NCBI RefSeq assembly: GCF_002197755.1
Contig: NZ_NHOT01000003.1
Location: forward strand, 62,001-126,000
Length of the DNA: 64,000 nt
Source: Pedobacter sp. AJM
GTDB taxonomy: Bacteria; Bacteroidota; Bacteroidia; Sphingobacteriales; Sphingobacteriaceae
Direction: 5' to 3'
Position numbers and translations under genes: made by a program. The notes below the pieces were generated by a model. That model was not told where the DNA came from. It did not search any database and worked only from the letters and a program-made list of their open reading frames with translations. This document shows positions 54,073 through 62,675 of this stretch, one piece after another; positions within the stretch are counted from its first letter, which is position 1, and every line of letters begins with the position of its first letter.

Positions 54073-56732
54073 GCAGGTTCCTTTTATTCGCATTAGTTTT
54101 CTTTACCGGCTTATGTGCCTCATTTGCTCAAAAATCAATTAAGGGAACGGTAAAAGATGATCTTGGTAAAGGTGTGGAATCTGTGAATGTAAGCCTGAAA
54201 GATCCTGAAGGCAATATCATCGGCTATACGCGGACCAACAAAAATGGTGATTTTACCATTGCCATAAATAACGATCAGCTTATTGGTTATCAAATCGAGG
54301 CATCAAGTATAGGCTATAAAAAACAAACTGTTTCGATTGCAGATGTAAGCAAAAGTCAGGATTTGATGCTTCAGCCAAGTGAAACCAGTCTGGAAACCGT
54401 AACGGTCAAAAATAGGCCATCATTAACGGCAAAAGGCGACACCCTTAACTACAGCACTGCTGATTTTGCCGACAAGCAAGACCGCAGTATTGGCGATGTA
54501 CTTAAAAAAATGCCTGGAATTGAAGTTGCCGAAGATGGAAAAATCAGTTACAATGGAAAATCGATTTCGAATTTATATGTTGATGGCGATAACTTGTTGG
54601 ATGATAAATACAACATCGGAACGAAAAGCATTCCGCAAGGTGCAGTAGATAAAGTGCAGGTTATTCAGAATGATCAGCCGATAAAGATGATGCGGAAGAA
54701 TAACATGAGCGACGATGTTGCCTTGAATTTAGTTATTAAAGACGATGCTAAACTTAAAGTTATGGGTGATGCAACTGTTGGTGCCGGCATGCCCGATCGC
54801 TTCGATGAAAATCTTTCAGCCATGCTCTTCAACAAAAAACTGAAATTTATTAATAATGTGAAGGCAAATAATATTGGCAACGATCCTGGTATTGATTTAA
54901 CCTCGCATAACTTATCAGATTACCTCCAAAAGATAGGTAACAATAAACCTAATGGATTACTATCCATAGGTGCAGCAGGCGTTCCATCTTTACCACAAAG
55001 CCGGTATTTATTTAACCAAGCAGGTTTAATTAACCTGAATAATCTGTACAAGTTCAACAAAGATTTACAACTCAGGGCCAATATTTCTTACTTATACGAT
55101 CAACGCAAACAGCAGTATAATAAATTTTCGCAAACCTATTTATCAGATCAAACCATCAGTTACACTGAATATCAGAATAATAAAATCAACCCCCAAAAGT
55201 TGAGAACCCAGTTTAACCTGAATGGTAATGCCGAAGCATATTACCTGAATAATAATTTTATTTTAGATTATATTCCATTTAAAACTGAATCGGCTTTTTC
55301 TATCAACAATATTGCTGCAAACCAAATGCTGAGGCAGCAAACGCTGGATATTTCTAATGAATTCAATTACCGTAAGAAACTTAAATCTGAAAACATAATC
55401 AACTTATATTCTTATTTAAACAGAACAACGCAGCCTGAAACACTAAATATTAATCCGGGTTTAAATGCTGATATCTTAAATAATGGAAATCCGTATTCGG
55501 GTTTAACACAGCATATCAGACTACCATCCTGGTATACAAATAATTATGCATCATTTGCTTTTGTTAACGGAAGTTTTGTGCAAACTTACAAAACGGGCTT
55601 CAACATTCAGCTTCAGGAACTTAATTCTGCGCTTTACCGCACACAAAATAACCAAACCCAAGAAATTGTATCTGATAGTACGGTAAATAACCTCAACTGG
55701 CTTAAAACCAGGATTTATGCAGATGCCACCTATGAGTACTCCAACGAAAAATGGAAAGCGGGCTTAAGTCTTCCTTTAAGTTATAATTATATTGCTTATC
55801 ATGATCCGTCAAATCATTTAAATAAAAACCTGAATAAAGTATTTCTGAATCCATCAGTCAATGTAAAATACCAAACCGGAACCGAAAACTATGTTGTGGC
55901 GAATTACACTTTTAAGAATGATTTGGGTGGAATTGATGATGTTTATCGTGGAACAGTCTTAAAAAACTATCGATCTCTTTTTTCAAATAATGCGCCAATT
56001 TCAGAATCAGAAACACATAATGTCGGTGCTGGCTTTAACTTTAGAAAAGCCATGCAGATGTTTTTCTTTAACATTTTTGCGAACTATAATGACATGGAAC
56101 TGAATACCATATCATCTTATCGTTTAAGCAATAACATTCAAGAGCGAATGGTGCTTCCACTACAAAATCATTTTAAAACCCTGTCTTTTAATGTAAATGC
56201 CAGTAAATATCTTTTTGCATGGAAGAGTACTGTTAATGCAGGCCTGAACATTTCTCAAAGTAAATATAATCAGTTACAAAATGGCGACTTGCTTCCTTTT
56301 AATACCTTAAGCATTTCTTATAACACAGGAATTGAGGCAAAGCTGAACAATTTCATCAATTGGTCTTATACGGCAACTTATTCCGTCACGAATAATAAAG
56401 CTAAAATTGCAGATGCCATTCAAACTAATTTTCAGCAATTGAGGCAGCAATCGGCTTTGGCGATAACCACGGTTAAAAATGTATATCTTAATATATTGGC
56501 AGAACATTTATTTACACATCAATCTACCCAGCCTAACTTAAAATATCTTTTTGCAGATCTGAATGTAAAGTATAGGATTTTAAAGATGAAAACCGATTTG
56601 GAATTCGGCATAACCAACCTGACCAACATTAAAAGGTTTGATGCGGTTTATCTTTCTTCCAATTCACTTACCACCGGAACTTATGAAATTCCAGGAAGAG
56701 TGGCCATGTTGAAGGCAACCTTTAACTTTTAA
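54069..56732 (+). CDS. TonB-dependent receptor-like outer membrane barrel (GLPGLI partner)
   Basis: An 887-residue outer-membrane protein. Signal peptide (about 1-20), carboxypeptidase-like regulatory domain (about 22-105), plug (about 115-230: Leu-Lys-Lys-Met-Pro-Gly-Ile-Glu-Val then Asn-Leu-Tyr-Val-Asp-Gly-Asp-Asn-Leu), then a long barrel ending in Phe-Asn-Phe. It is not SusC-like in length and has no SusD partner. This class (outer membrane beta-barrel family protein) accompanies GLPGLI genes and may transport or secrete a substrate together with it. It is the second gene of a two-gene unit under a BlaI-type site. Confidence 0.92.
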   Translation: MSRFLLFALVFFTGLCASFAQKSIKGTVKDDLGKGVESVNVSLKDPEGNIIGYTRTNKNGDFTIAINNDQLIGYQIEASSIGYKKQTVSIADVSKSQDLMLQPSETSLETVTVKNRPSLTAKGDTLNYSTADFADKQDRSIGDVLKKMPGIEVAEDGKISYNGKSISNLYVDGDNLLDDKYNIGTKSIPQGAVDKVQVIQNDQPIKMMRKNNMSDDVALNLVIKDDAKLKVMGDATVGAGMPDRFDENLSAMLFNKKLKFINNVKANNIGNDPGIDLTSHNLSDYLQKIGNNKPNGLLSIGAAGVPSLPQSRYLFNQAGLINLNNLYKFNKDLQLRANISYLYDQRKQQYNKFSQTYLSDQTISYTEYQNNKINPQKLRTQFNLNGNAEAYYLNNNFILDYIPFKTESAFSINNIAANQMLRQQTLDISNEFNYRKKLKSENIINLYSYLNRTTQPETLNINPGLNADILNNGNPYSGLTQHIRLPSWYTNNYASFAFVNGSFVQTYKTGFNIQLQELNSALYRTQNNQTQEIVSDSTVNNLNWLKTRIYADATYEYSNEKWKAGLSLPLSYNYIAYHDPSNHLNKNLNKVFLNPSVNVKYQTGTENYVVANYTFKNDLGGIDDVYRGTVLKNYRSLFSNNAPISESETHNVGAGFNFRKAMQMFFFNIFANYNDMELNTISSYRLSNNIQERMVLPLQNHFKTLSFNVNASKYLFAWKSTVNAGLNISQSKYNQLQNGDLLPFNTLSISYNTGIEAKLNNFINWSYTATYSVTNNKAKIADAIQTNFQQLRQQSALAITTVKNVYLNILAEHLFTHQSTQPNLKYLFADLNVKYRILKMKTDLEFGITNLTNIKRFDAVYLSSNSLTTGTYEIPGRVAMLKATFNF

Positions 56733-56733
56733 C

Positions 56734-56770
56734 CATAAGGTCTCATCAGAATTACTCTTGAGACCTTATG
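56734..56770. terminator. Bidirectional terminator between barrel and M56 genes
   Basis: CATAAGGTCTCA (56734-56745) pairs perfectly with TGAGACCTTATG (56759-56770). It lies right between the stops of the convergent barrel gene (56732) and M56 gene (56781), so it separates the two units. Confidence 0.8.
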
Positions 56771-56780
56771 TATTTTACAA

Positions 56781-58283
56781 TTACTGTTTAGTGGTAAACT
56801 GAAATGACGTTATATCGTTTTTACTCACTTTAATATCCGAAATTTTACCAGGATCAATCTTATCTATTTCTTCCTTAGATAATTGATTACCATTAAGCAC
56901 AAAGTTATACCGGGCATTTGCAACAAGACGTTTTCCAGCCAGTTCCTTCACAATTCCATTTTTTACATCCGGCTTCTGATCAGTTGTTCTTACGATAACA
57001 ATCTGTTTTATGGTACCTTTTTTCGGTTCTTCAGATGAAGATAAATCTGTATTCTGAAAAGATGTTACCACCACATTATTCAGATTTGAATCGAACTTTA
57101 AGCTATCTTTTAAAATGAAATGACGCATGGTCTCTTTTTCACCAACATTACCATTCATTTTAAAACTTAATATTTTAACTTTCCCAGCAAGCTTATTTAA
57201 TCCGTCTGCAATGGATTGGCGGGTAGTATCTTCAGTTTCTAAATTGGTTTTAAAGACAAATGTAAAGTGTTTTATAGCATCTGTAGATAACTTTATGCCT
57301 GTTTTAGCTTTCCTGTTTACAGTGATTTTTTTCATTAATGGTTTGTCAATTACAGGCTGCGACTTGCTTTGTGGCAAAACATTTTTAACGATATCTTTAA
57401 TTGGCATCAAACCTGATTGAACATCTTTTTTATTGATCGTAAAAGCGAGTGTTACCATCAGCAAAACTGGCAACACAAACACATATCTGGTTAAGTTTAT
57501 TTTTGATGAGCGTTTGGCATTCATCATCTTTATTCTTTTTTTAAGATCTGATAAGTTGAAGTTGTTTACGATCGAAACCGAGGCTTGCAAAGCACCAACA
57601 TCAAGCAGACTATACTGATAGGCTTTTTTATCGATTCCCTTGTTCAGTATTTTCGCATCTGTCATAAACTCAATATTTTCCCTTACCGCTTTTTTCATCA
57701 ACCAAACACCAGGATTAAACCAGTAAAAAACCACGCATATTTCAGCCAGAATAATGTCAAGCGTATGCCATTCTTCAATATGTATCTTTTCGTGCTCGAG
57801 AATATTGCTTAAGTCCTGTGGTTTGTGCAGACCTGGATTGATATAAATCGTTTGCCAGAAACTAAAGGGACTTACCTGATCATCCAAAAGCCGAACTTTG
57901 ATATTTTTCAACTGACCGGGTTTCGATTTCTGGTGCATGCTGTTTAGCGAAACAAACTGTAAGATTAACCTGAATGCCATTAAAATTACACCCAAATAAA
58001 ACAGAATGGTTAAAACTTGCCAGCACATAGAGATATCATCTTGCTGAACGATCTGCCTTACACCCTGATTGAGTTGTGGCACAAAAGCTGGCAATGACTG
58101 GTTATTGGCAAAAAGTTCAGTGAGGTTTATAAAAGGATATGCGGAGGAAAATATAATCCCGAAAATTAAAAATAACCGGTTGATGACATAAAACGTTAAT
58201 CGGCGTAAAACAAGGTAATACGCCATTGCAAAAAGTATAAGAACGATGTTGATCTTAAATAAAATGAGAAAGAAATGAGGCAT
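56781..58283 (-). CDS. BlaR1-type M56 membrane metallopeptidase without penicillin-binding domain
   Basis: A 500-residue membrane peptidase. Helices at about 5-25, 32-50, 88-112 and 262-285. The zinc motif His-Glu-Lys-Ile-His is at 164-168, with the downstream Arg-Glu-Asn-Ile-Glu-Phe-Met-Thr-Asp providing the third ligand near 202-209. In BlaR1/MecR1 the periplasmic part is a penicillin sensor; here residues 290-500 instead are a Lys/Thr-rich region ending in a small plug-like strand-helix element (Tyr-Asn-Phe-Val-Leu-Asn-Gly-Asn-Gln-Leu-Ser-Lys-Glu-Glu-Ile). It should cleave the BlaI-type repressor encoded 5 bp upstream when it senses an unknown envelope signal. Confidence 0.93.
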   Translation of the reverse strand: MPHFFLILFKINIVLILFAMAYYLVLRRLTFYVINRLFLIFGIIFSSAYPFINLTELFANNQSLPAFVPQLNQGVRQIVQQDDISMCWQVLTILFYLGVILMAFRLILQFVSLNSMHQKSKPGQLKNIKVRLLDDQVSPFSFWQTIYINPGLHKPQDLSNILEHEKIHIEEWHTLDIILAEICVVFYWFNPGVWLMKKAVRENIEFMTDAKILNKGIDKKAYQYSLLDVGALQASVSIVNNFNLSDLKKRIKMMNAKRSSKINLTRYVFVLPVLLMVTLAFTINKKDVQSGLMPIKDIVKNVLPQSKSQPVIDKPLMKKITVNRKAKTGIKLSTDAIKHFTFVFKTNLETEDTTRQSIADGLNKLAGKVKILSFKMNGNVGEKETMRHFILKDSLKFDSNLNNVVVTSFQNTDLSSSEEPKKGTIKQIVIVRTTDQKPDVKNGIVKELAGKRLVANARYNFVLNGNQLSKEEIDKIDPGKISDIKVSKNDITSFQFTTKQ

Positions 58284-58288
58284 GGCAT

Positions 58289-58651
58289 TTACTTATCAGG
58301 GTTTTCAATCAGGTTGATAATCTCTTTTAATTCTGCTGCACTGATCTTTTTATCCTTCGCAAAAAAGGCTACCAATTCTTTATATGAGCTTTGAAAATAG
58401 TTATTCACAAAACCACTCATAAAGCGTTTTTTGTATTCTATCTCCTTCACCTTGGCACTGTATCGGTTTGCATTGGCAAAACGCTCGCTCACTAAATAAC
58501 CTTTGCGCTCCAGGTTTTTGATAGTGGATGCCAAAGTTGTGTATGGTGGTTTTGGCTCTGGCATGGCATCCATAAAATCCTTTATAAACCCACTGCCGAT
58601 CTGCCAAACGGCAAGCATCGCTTCTTCTTCCTGTAATGTTAACTTTTCCAT
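58289..58651 (-). CDS. BlaI/MecI/CopY-family transcriptional repressor
   Basis: A 120-residue winged-helix repressor (PF03965). The N-terminal DNA-binding part has Leu-Thr-Leu-Gln-Glu-Glu-Glu-Ala-Met-Leu-Ala-Val-Trp, the recognition helix Pro-Tyr-Thr-Thr-Leu-Ala-Ser-Thr-Ile-Lys-Asn-Leu-Glu-Arg-Lys-Gly-Tyr-Leu near 38-55, and the wing with Arg-Tyr-Ser-Ala. The C-terminal helices (about 75-120) dimerise and carry the usual cleavage region. The start is at 58651, with an operator-like site 5-29 bp upstream, implying autorepression. Operon with the M56 peptidase. Confidence 0.95.
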   Translation of the reverse strand: MEKLTLQEEEAMLAVWQIGSGFIKDFMDAMPEPKPPYTTLASTIKNLERKGYLVSERFANANRYSAKVKEIEYKKRFMSGFVNNYFQSSYKELVAFFAKDKKISAAELKEIINLIENPDK

Positions 58652-58655
58652 TTAT

Positions 58656-58680
58656 TACGAATATATCGTAAATATACGAA
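58656..58680. promoter_or_regulatory. BlaI-type operator-like site at the repressor gene
   Basis: TACGA-N5-TCGTA-N4-TACGAA, immediately upstream of the repressor start. The inverted repeat suits a BlaI dimer, and the third half-site on the same helical side may allow a second dimer. Twin of the site at 53058-53082. Confidence 0.7.
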
Positions 58681-58694
58681 ATCATCCTAAAAAA

Positions 58695-58741
58695 AAGAGA
58701 CTTAACAAAGGTCAAATAATTAGCCTTTTATTAAGTCTCTT
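58695..58741 (-). terminator. Terminator of the minus-strand gene at 58762
   Basis: AAGAGACTTAA (58695-58705) pairs with TTAAGTCTCTT (58731-58741), with inner AAAGG/CCTTT pairing. It lies between the stop at 58762 and the BlaI operator, insulating the two transcripts. Confidence 0.7.
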
Positions 58742-58761
58742 AACATTATTATTTTATCTAT

Positions 58762-59262
58762 CTACTTACCTGATCTTCTTTCTGCCTGTACCAATGTTTC
58801 CTGAATAATCTTTCTCATCTGAACAGCTGCATCCAGCAATTTCGGATTGCCATCAAAATCGCCATAAATGGTTACATGTTTTGATTTCTCTTTATAATTA
58901 AAGGTAATATCATATCGTGGAACCAATTTAGATTTATCGCTTTTCTTACCAATTGTATCCGGAAAATTCCATAAGCCTATTTCATTTGCTTTTCTGTGCA
59001 TGTATAATATATCATCGCTTTTTAAAAAAAACTTTTTAGTGATCACAGAATCCTTGGTATTTACATAATGGTATACGCCTGTTTTTGAATCATAACTATT
59101 TTCCAACGTATCTTTCAAACCATAGCTAAACTGCATCGACACAAAATCATCCTTCCTGAAAGGTGCATTCTGAATAATGGGTTTATAATAGATGTAACAA
59201 TAGATGATCATCGGCACGATGATGGTAATGGCTAAGAATATTTTTTTTCCTCTGGTTGACAC
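58762..59262 (-). CDS. Unknown membrane-anchored protein
   Basis: A 166-residue protein with one N-terminal membrane helix (about 8-26, Ile-Phe-Leu-Ala-Ile-Thr-Ile-Ile-Val-Pro) and a soluble, probably periplasmic, domain. The latter shows alternating strands (Met-Gln-Phe-Ser-Tyr-Gly, Tyr-Asp-Ile-Thr-Phe-Asn-Tyr, His-Val-Thr-Ile-Tyr-Gly-Asp-Phe) and a C-terminal helix. No family is recognised. It lies beside the BlaI-type operator but on its own transcript with its own terminator. Confidence 0.65.
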   Translation of the reverse strand: MSTRGKKIFLAITIIVPMIIYCYIYYKPIIQNAPFRKDDFVSMQFSYGLKDTLENSYDSKTGVYHYVNTKDSVITKKFFLKSDDILYMHRKANEIGLWNFPDTIGKKSDKSKLVPRYDITFNYKEKSKHVTIYGDFDGNPKLLDAAVQMRKIIQETLVQAERRSGK

Positions 59263-59268
59263 AATTTG

Positions 59269-59313
59269 AATTATTGAATGAATGAATTGTTGAATGAATG
59301 AATTATTGAATTA
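59269..59313. repeat. 16-bp tandem repeat, 2.8 copies
   Basis: AATT(A/G)TTGAATGAATG at 59269-59284 and 59285-59300, with a partial copy to 59313. It lies directly upstream of the membrane-anchored protein gene, possibly in its leader. Confidence 0.8.
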
Positions 59314-59439
59314 TAAATGGACAGATGGAGTAAATAAACAGTTGGTTTTAAAACGCTGCAAAGTTTGCATTTTTCCTGAAAAATCTTCTCATCCCAAAAT
59401 CATTTAATGGCCTAATAAGCTATAGAAATACAGATGCTT

Positions 59440-59466
59440 GACTCAGGACTCCAGACTCAGGACTCC
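59440..59466. repeat. 14-bp direct repeat overlapping a stop codon
   Basis: GACTCAGGACTCCA (59440-59453) followed by GACTCAGGACTCC (59454-59466). The second copy includes the stop and last codons of the minus-strand symporter gene. Internally it is itself a half-repeat (GACTC twice). Confidence 0.8.
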
Positions 59467-60833
59467 TTCAACTCCCCTTCCCATTTACTTACTACTGCAG
59501 TTGCAATGGAGTTACCCACCACATTAGTGGCAGAACGCCCCATATCCAGCAAAGGATCAATCCCGATTAACAAGGCCAAACCAGCCTCTGGAATATTAAA
59601 ACTGGCAATGGTACCTGCGATAACGACCAGCGATGCACGAGGTACACCTGCGATTCCTTTACTGGTGAGCATCAGAATAAGTAACATGGAAATTTGTTGT
59701 TCGAAACCCAGGTGAATCCCATAAGCTTGTGCAATAAATAATGAAGCAAATGTCATGTACATCATCGAGCCATCCAGGTTGAAGGAGTAGCCCAGGGGAA
59801 GTACAAAACTTACAATTTTATCCTTACAGCCGAAACGTTCCAAAAGCATCATCGTTTTCGGATAAGCCGCTTCACTGCTTGCCGTACTGAAAGCTAGAAT
59901 TGCAGGCTCCTTCATGTCGTTCACTAAACGGAACACCGGCTTTTTTAAGATTAAGAATCCTATAAAGATCAAGAAAACCCATAAAATGGCTAAACCGAGG
60001 TAAAATTCACCAATAAATATGGCATAAGTATTTAACACATTTAAGCCCTGCTTGGCTACAATAGCCGTCATGGCACCGAAAACCGCTAATGGTGCAAAGT
60101 TCATCACATAGCCCGTCATTTTCAGGATCACATGTGCAATGGCATCAAAAGCTTTAATCACCACCTGACCTAAATCACCAATAGCAGCAGTAGCTACCCC
60201 AAAGAATAAGGAGAATACCACGATTTGTAAAATCTCATTGGTGGCCATGGATTCGGCAATACTTTTAGGAAACACATGCGCAATGAAATCCTTTACACTC
60301 ATAGAAGCCTTCTGGATTCCGGTGTTTACCAATTGATCCGGCAGGGTTAACTGCATGTGTTTTCCCGGCTCAAATAAGTTCACCAAAATTAAACCGAGCA
60401 CGAGCGACATTAAAGACATTGCCATAAACCAACCTAATGTTTTCCCGCCAATACGGCCCACAGCCTTTATATCGCCAACTTTTGCAACCCCTACTACCAA
60501 TGTGGTAAATACGAGTGGTGCTACAATCATTTTAATCAACCGGAGAAAAATATCACTTAACAGCGTGAAATACTCCAGTTTCTTTTCCCTGATATCCTCA
60601 TTCTCTCTTTTGATACCTGCATTCAATTTCCTTTGGGCCTTGAGCTGACTATAAACAGCAGATGTAGTATCAGTAGTTTTGGCAATACTGACTTCAATGT
60701 TTTTAACTTTCGCATCAGCATTCAATATATTCTGATTGTAAACATCAATTGAATTAACGTTTAAAATGTAGCCTAAGGCAATACCGGCAATCAGCGCAAT
60801 GAAAATAAAAAGCGTGAGTTTGTTTTTCTTCAT
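59457..60833 (-). CDS. Dicarboxylate/amino acid:cation symporter (DAACS family)
   Basis: A 458-residue transporter of the GltP/DctA fold. Family motifs are Ile-Lys-Met-Ile-Val-Ala-Pro-Leu-Val-Phe near 95, Ala-Phe-Ser-Thr-Ala-Ser-Ser-Glu-Ala-Ala-Tyr-Pro (the Ser-rich re-entrant loop) near 316, Gly-Tyr-Ser-Phe-Asn-Leu-Asp-Gly-Ser near 348, and Gly-Ile-Asp-Pro-Leu-Leu-Asp-Met-Gly-Arg near 425. It imports glutamate, aspartate or C4-dicarboxylates with Na+ or H+. A charged, helical insertion of about 60 residues (about 27-88) between helices 1 and 2 makes it longer than GltP. Confidence 0.95.
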   Translation of the reverse strand: MKKNKLTLFIFIALIAGIALGYILNVNSIDVYNQNILNADAKVKNIEVSIAKTTDTTSAVYSQLKAQRKLNAGIKRENEDIREKKLEYFTLLSDIFLRLIKMIVAPLVFTTLVVGVAKVGDIKAVGRIGGKTLGWFMAMSLMSLVLGLILVNLFEPGKHMQLTLPDQLVNTGIQKASMSVKDFIAHVFPKSIAESMATNEILQIVVFSLFFGVATAAIGDLGQVVIKAFDAIAHVILKMTGYVMNFAPLAVFGAMTAIVAKQGLNVLNTYAIFIGEFYLGLAILWVFLIFIGFLILKKPVFRLVNDMKEPAILAFSTASSEAAYPKTMMLLERFGCKDKIVSFVLPLGYSFNLDGSMMYMTFASLFIAQAYGIHLGFEQQISMLLILMLTSKGIAGVPRASLVVIAGTIASFNIPEAGLALLIGIDPLLDMGRSATNVVGNSIATAVVSKWEGELKES

Positions 60834-60990
60834 GAATAAAAAAGTTTGTAGCCCTGTTAATTTGGTAAAACTACGATAATTACGTGGTGTAACAAATTTG
60901 ATTTTCTACTGCAATCCTAAATACTTTAATTTTATCTTCGCTGTAACATTAATATCTAAATTATATCTAAATACCGTTACACGCCCTTAA

Positions 60991-61488
60991 ATGGAACAAA
61001 AAGACAAATTATTTAAAGAAATCTTTGATGCCAATTCCAAAAAGATATTCCATTTATGTTATGGTTATACCGGTGATACCGATGCCGCAAATGATCTGTT
61101 GCAGGAAACATTCTTAAAAGTATGGCAGAATTTAGATAAGTTCAGAAACAAGTCTTTAATCTCAACCTGGATTTACAGAATTGCGGTAAATACCTGCCTG
61201 ACCTACTTAAGATCAGAAAAAAGACAGGCTAAGGATGAGTTAACGGAAAATATTATTGAAAATAAAATCGAAGAGTTTTCTGAAAAAAATGAGCAGGTTG
61301 CCCTTTTATATAAATGTATTTCTAAACTCGAAGAAAACGATCGTCTCATCATCACCATGGTACTTGACGAGCTACCCTATCATGAAATTGCCGATATATC
61401 AGGCATTAGCGAAGGCAATTTAAGGGTTAAAATTCACCGTATTAAACAAAAATTAACAGAACTATACAACCAATATGCAAGCGTTTGA
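60991..61488 (+). CDS. ECF-type RNA polymerase sigma factor
   Basis: A 165-residue sigma-70 family protein. Region 2 has Tyr-Gly-Tyr-Thr-Gly-Asp-Thr-Asp-Ala-Ala-Asn-Asp-Leu-Leu-Gln-Glu-Thr-Phe-Leu-Lys-Val-Trp; region 4 has Tyr-His-Glu-Ile-Ala-Asp-Ile-Ser-Gly-Ile-Ser-Glu-Gly-Asn-Leu-Arg-Val-Lys-Ile-His-Arg. It overlaps the next gene by 14 bp, a membrane protein probably acting as its anti-sigma factor. Two TATCTAAAT words 11 bp apart (60954, 60965) precede it and could be an autoregulated promoter. Confidence 0.94.
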   Translation: MEQKDKLFKEIFDANSKKIFHLCYGYTGDTDAANDLLQETFLKVWQNLDKFRNKSLISTWIYRIAVNTCLTYLRSEKRQAKDELTENIIENKIEEFSEKNEQVALLYKCISKLEENDRLIITMVLDELPYHEIADISGISEGNLRVKIHRIKQKLTELYNQYASV

Positions 61489-62071
61489 TCAAATACAGGA
61501 GTTGTGGCAAAAGCACGAGGTAGAAGTTAAGTTTTCTGCTGATGAAATGCTGCAACAGGCTAAAAAGGAGGTAAATGGTTTGAAGTTCAAATCTGCGCTC
61601 AATATTATAGGTATGGCAGTTTCATGTATTGCCATTGCAGCTTTATGGTTATTCTTCCACTTTGATTCCTGGACAACCCATTTAGGAATCAGTATCACTA
61701 TTATTACCATCGGAGTTTATACACTAATTCTGTACAGGGATTACAGGCTGATTGCTAAAGCAGATTTTACGGCTCATCCGCAGGAGTATCTGAATAATTT
61801 AAAAACTTACCAGTTAAACCGTTTTAAACTTTACAATTCATTATATTGGTTCTATACAATAGCACTTTCTACAGGTATTATCTTCTATTTTATTGAGATA
61901 CTGAGTTACCTGAATATGATTCAAAAAGTAGGTGCAATTGGCTTCACTTTTATATGGATTTTGTTTTGCTCAACCATTCTGCGTAAGGCAGTGATGGAGC
62001 GGGAAAAAGAAAGAATATCCTTATTGATTGAAAAATTTGAACGGATTAGCCAGCAGATAGCTACACCATAA
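61475..62071 (+). CDS. Polytopic membrane protein, probable anti-sigma partner
   Basis: A 198-residue protein: a cytosolic N-terminal segment of about 40 residues (Gln-Glu-Leu-Trp-Gln-Lys-His), four predicted membrane helices (about 45-62, 70-88, 122-145, 150-172), and a charged helical C-terminus. No zinc-binding His-x3-Cys-x2-Cys anti-sigma motif is present. Role as anti-sigma is inferred only from the 14-bp overlap with the sigma gene. Confidence 0.75.
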   Translation: MQAFDQIQELWQKHEVEVKFSADEMLQQAKKEVNGLKFKSALNIIGMAVSCIAIAALWLFFHFDSWTTHLGISITIITIGVYTLILYRDYRLIAKADFTAHPQEYLNNLKTYQLNRFKLYNSLYWFYTIALSTGIIFYFIEILSYLNMIQKVGAIGFTFIWILFCSTILRKAVMEREKERISLLIEKFERISQQIATP

Positions 62072-62105
62072 AATTTAGGCACGGTTTTTTCATAATAAAA
62101 GCAGA

Positions 62106-62675
62106 ATGAAAAAACTGATTATACCTATTCTTTTTTTGCTTGTGCTCCCCTTTAACTTTGGGTTTAAAACAGATTTTACTGAACCTGTTCAGATTAACTG
62201 GGAAACGCATTTCAAGGGCCAAGCCGATATGAATTCTCCTTTTTTTGCATTAACTGCAATGACCTGGGAATACAGTTATGAATCTGTTGTTTACAGAAAC
62301 CGCGTTACTATTAAGCTGAAAAACGAAGTCAGGATTGACAAAGATCGTTCTTGGGTAAAATGGGATAGAATCAGAAATCCGCAGGTCAATGCTGATTTGC
62401 TTCACCATGAGCAGGGCCATGTAAACATTCAATATATTTTGCTTTCTGAAGCTGAAAGGGTTTTAAAGAACAGAACTTATTCTGTAAATAATTATAAGGC
62501 ACAAATTTCACAATTGGCAAATGAAGTAAGTACTTACTTTGACACCATGCAGCGCAATTACGATGATGAAACCGAGCATGGTAGCAACCACAAAATGCAG
62601 GCCCGCTGGGATCAGATTATTCAAGATAAAATGGAAGAATCAAGAGCGGCCACTTTAGCCGATGCAGGCAAATAA
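62106..62675 (+). CDS. Secreted DUF922-like putative zinc metalloprotein
   Basis: A 189-residue secreted protein (signal peptide about 1-20). His-Glu-Gln-Gly-His at 101-105 is a canonical zinc-protease HExxH in a helix, and Trp-Val-Lys-Trp-Asp-Arg-Ile-Arg precedes it, as in the DUF922 family. A downstream Glu in Ser-Glu-Ala-Glu is a possible third ligand. Possibly an envelope peptidase. It lies 34 bp after the sigma-associated membrane gene and may be cotranscribed with it. It overlaps the convergent kinase gene by 21 bp at the 3' ends. Confidence 0.85.
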   Translation: MKKLIIPILFLLVLPFNFGFKTDFTEPVQINWETHFKGQADMNSPFFALTAMTWEYSYESVVYRNRVTIKLKNEVRIDKDRSWVKWDRIRNPQVNADLLHHEQGHVNIQYILLSEAERVLKNRTYSVNNYKAQISQLANEVSTYFDTMQRNYDDETEHGSNHKMQARWDQIIQDKMEESRAATLADAGK

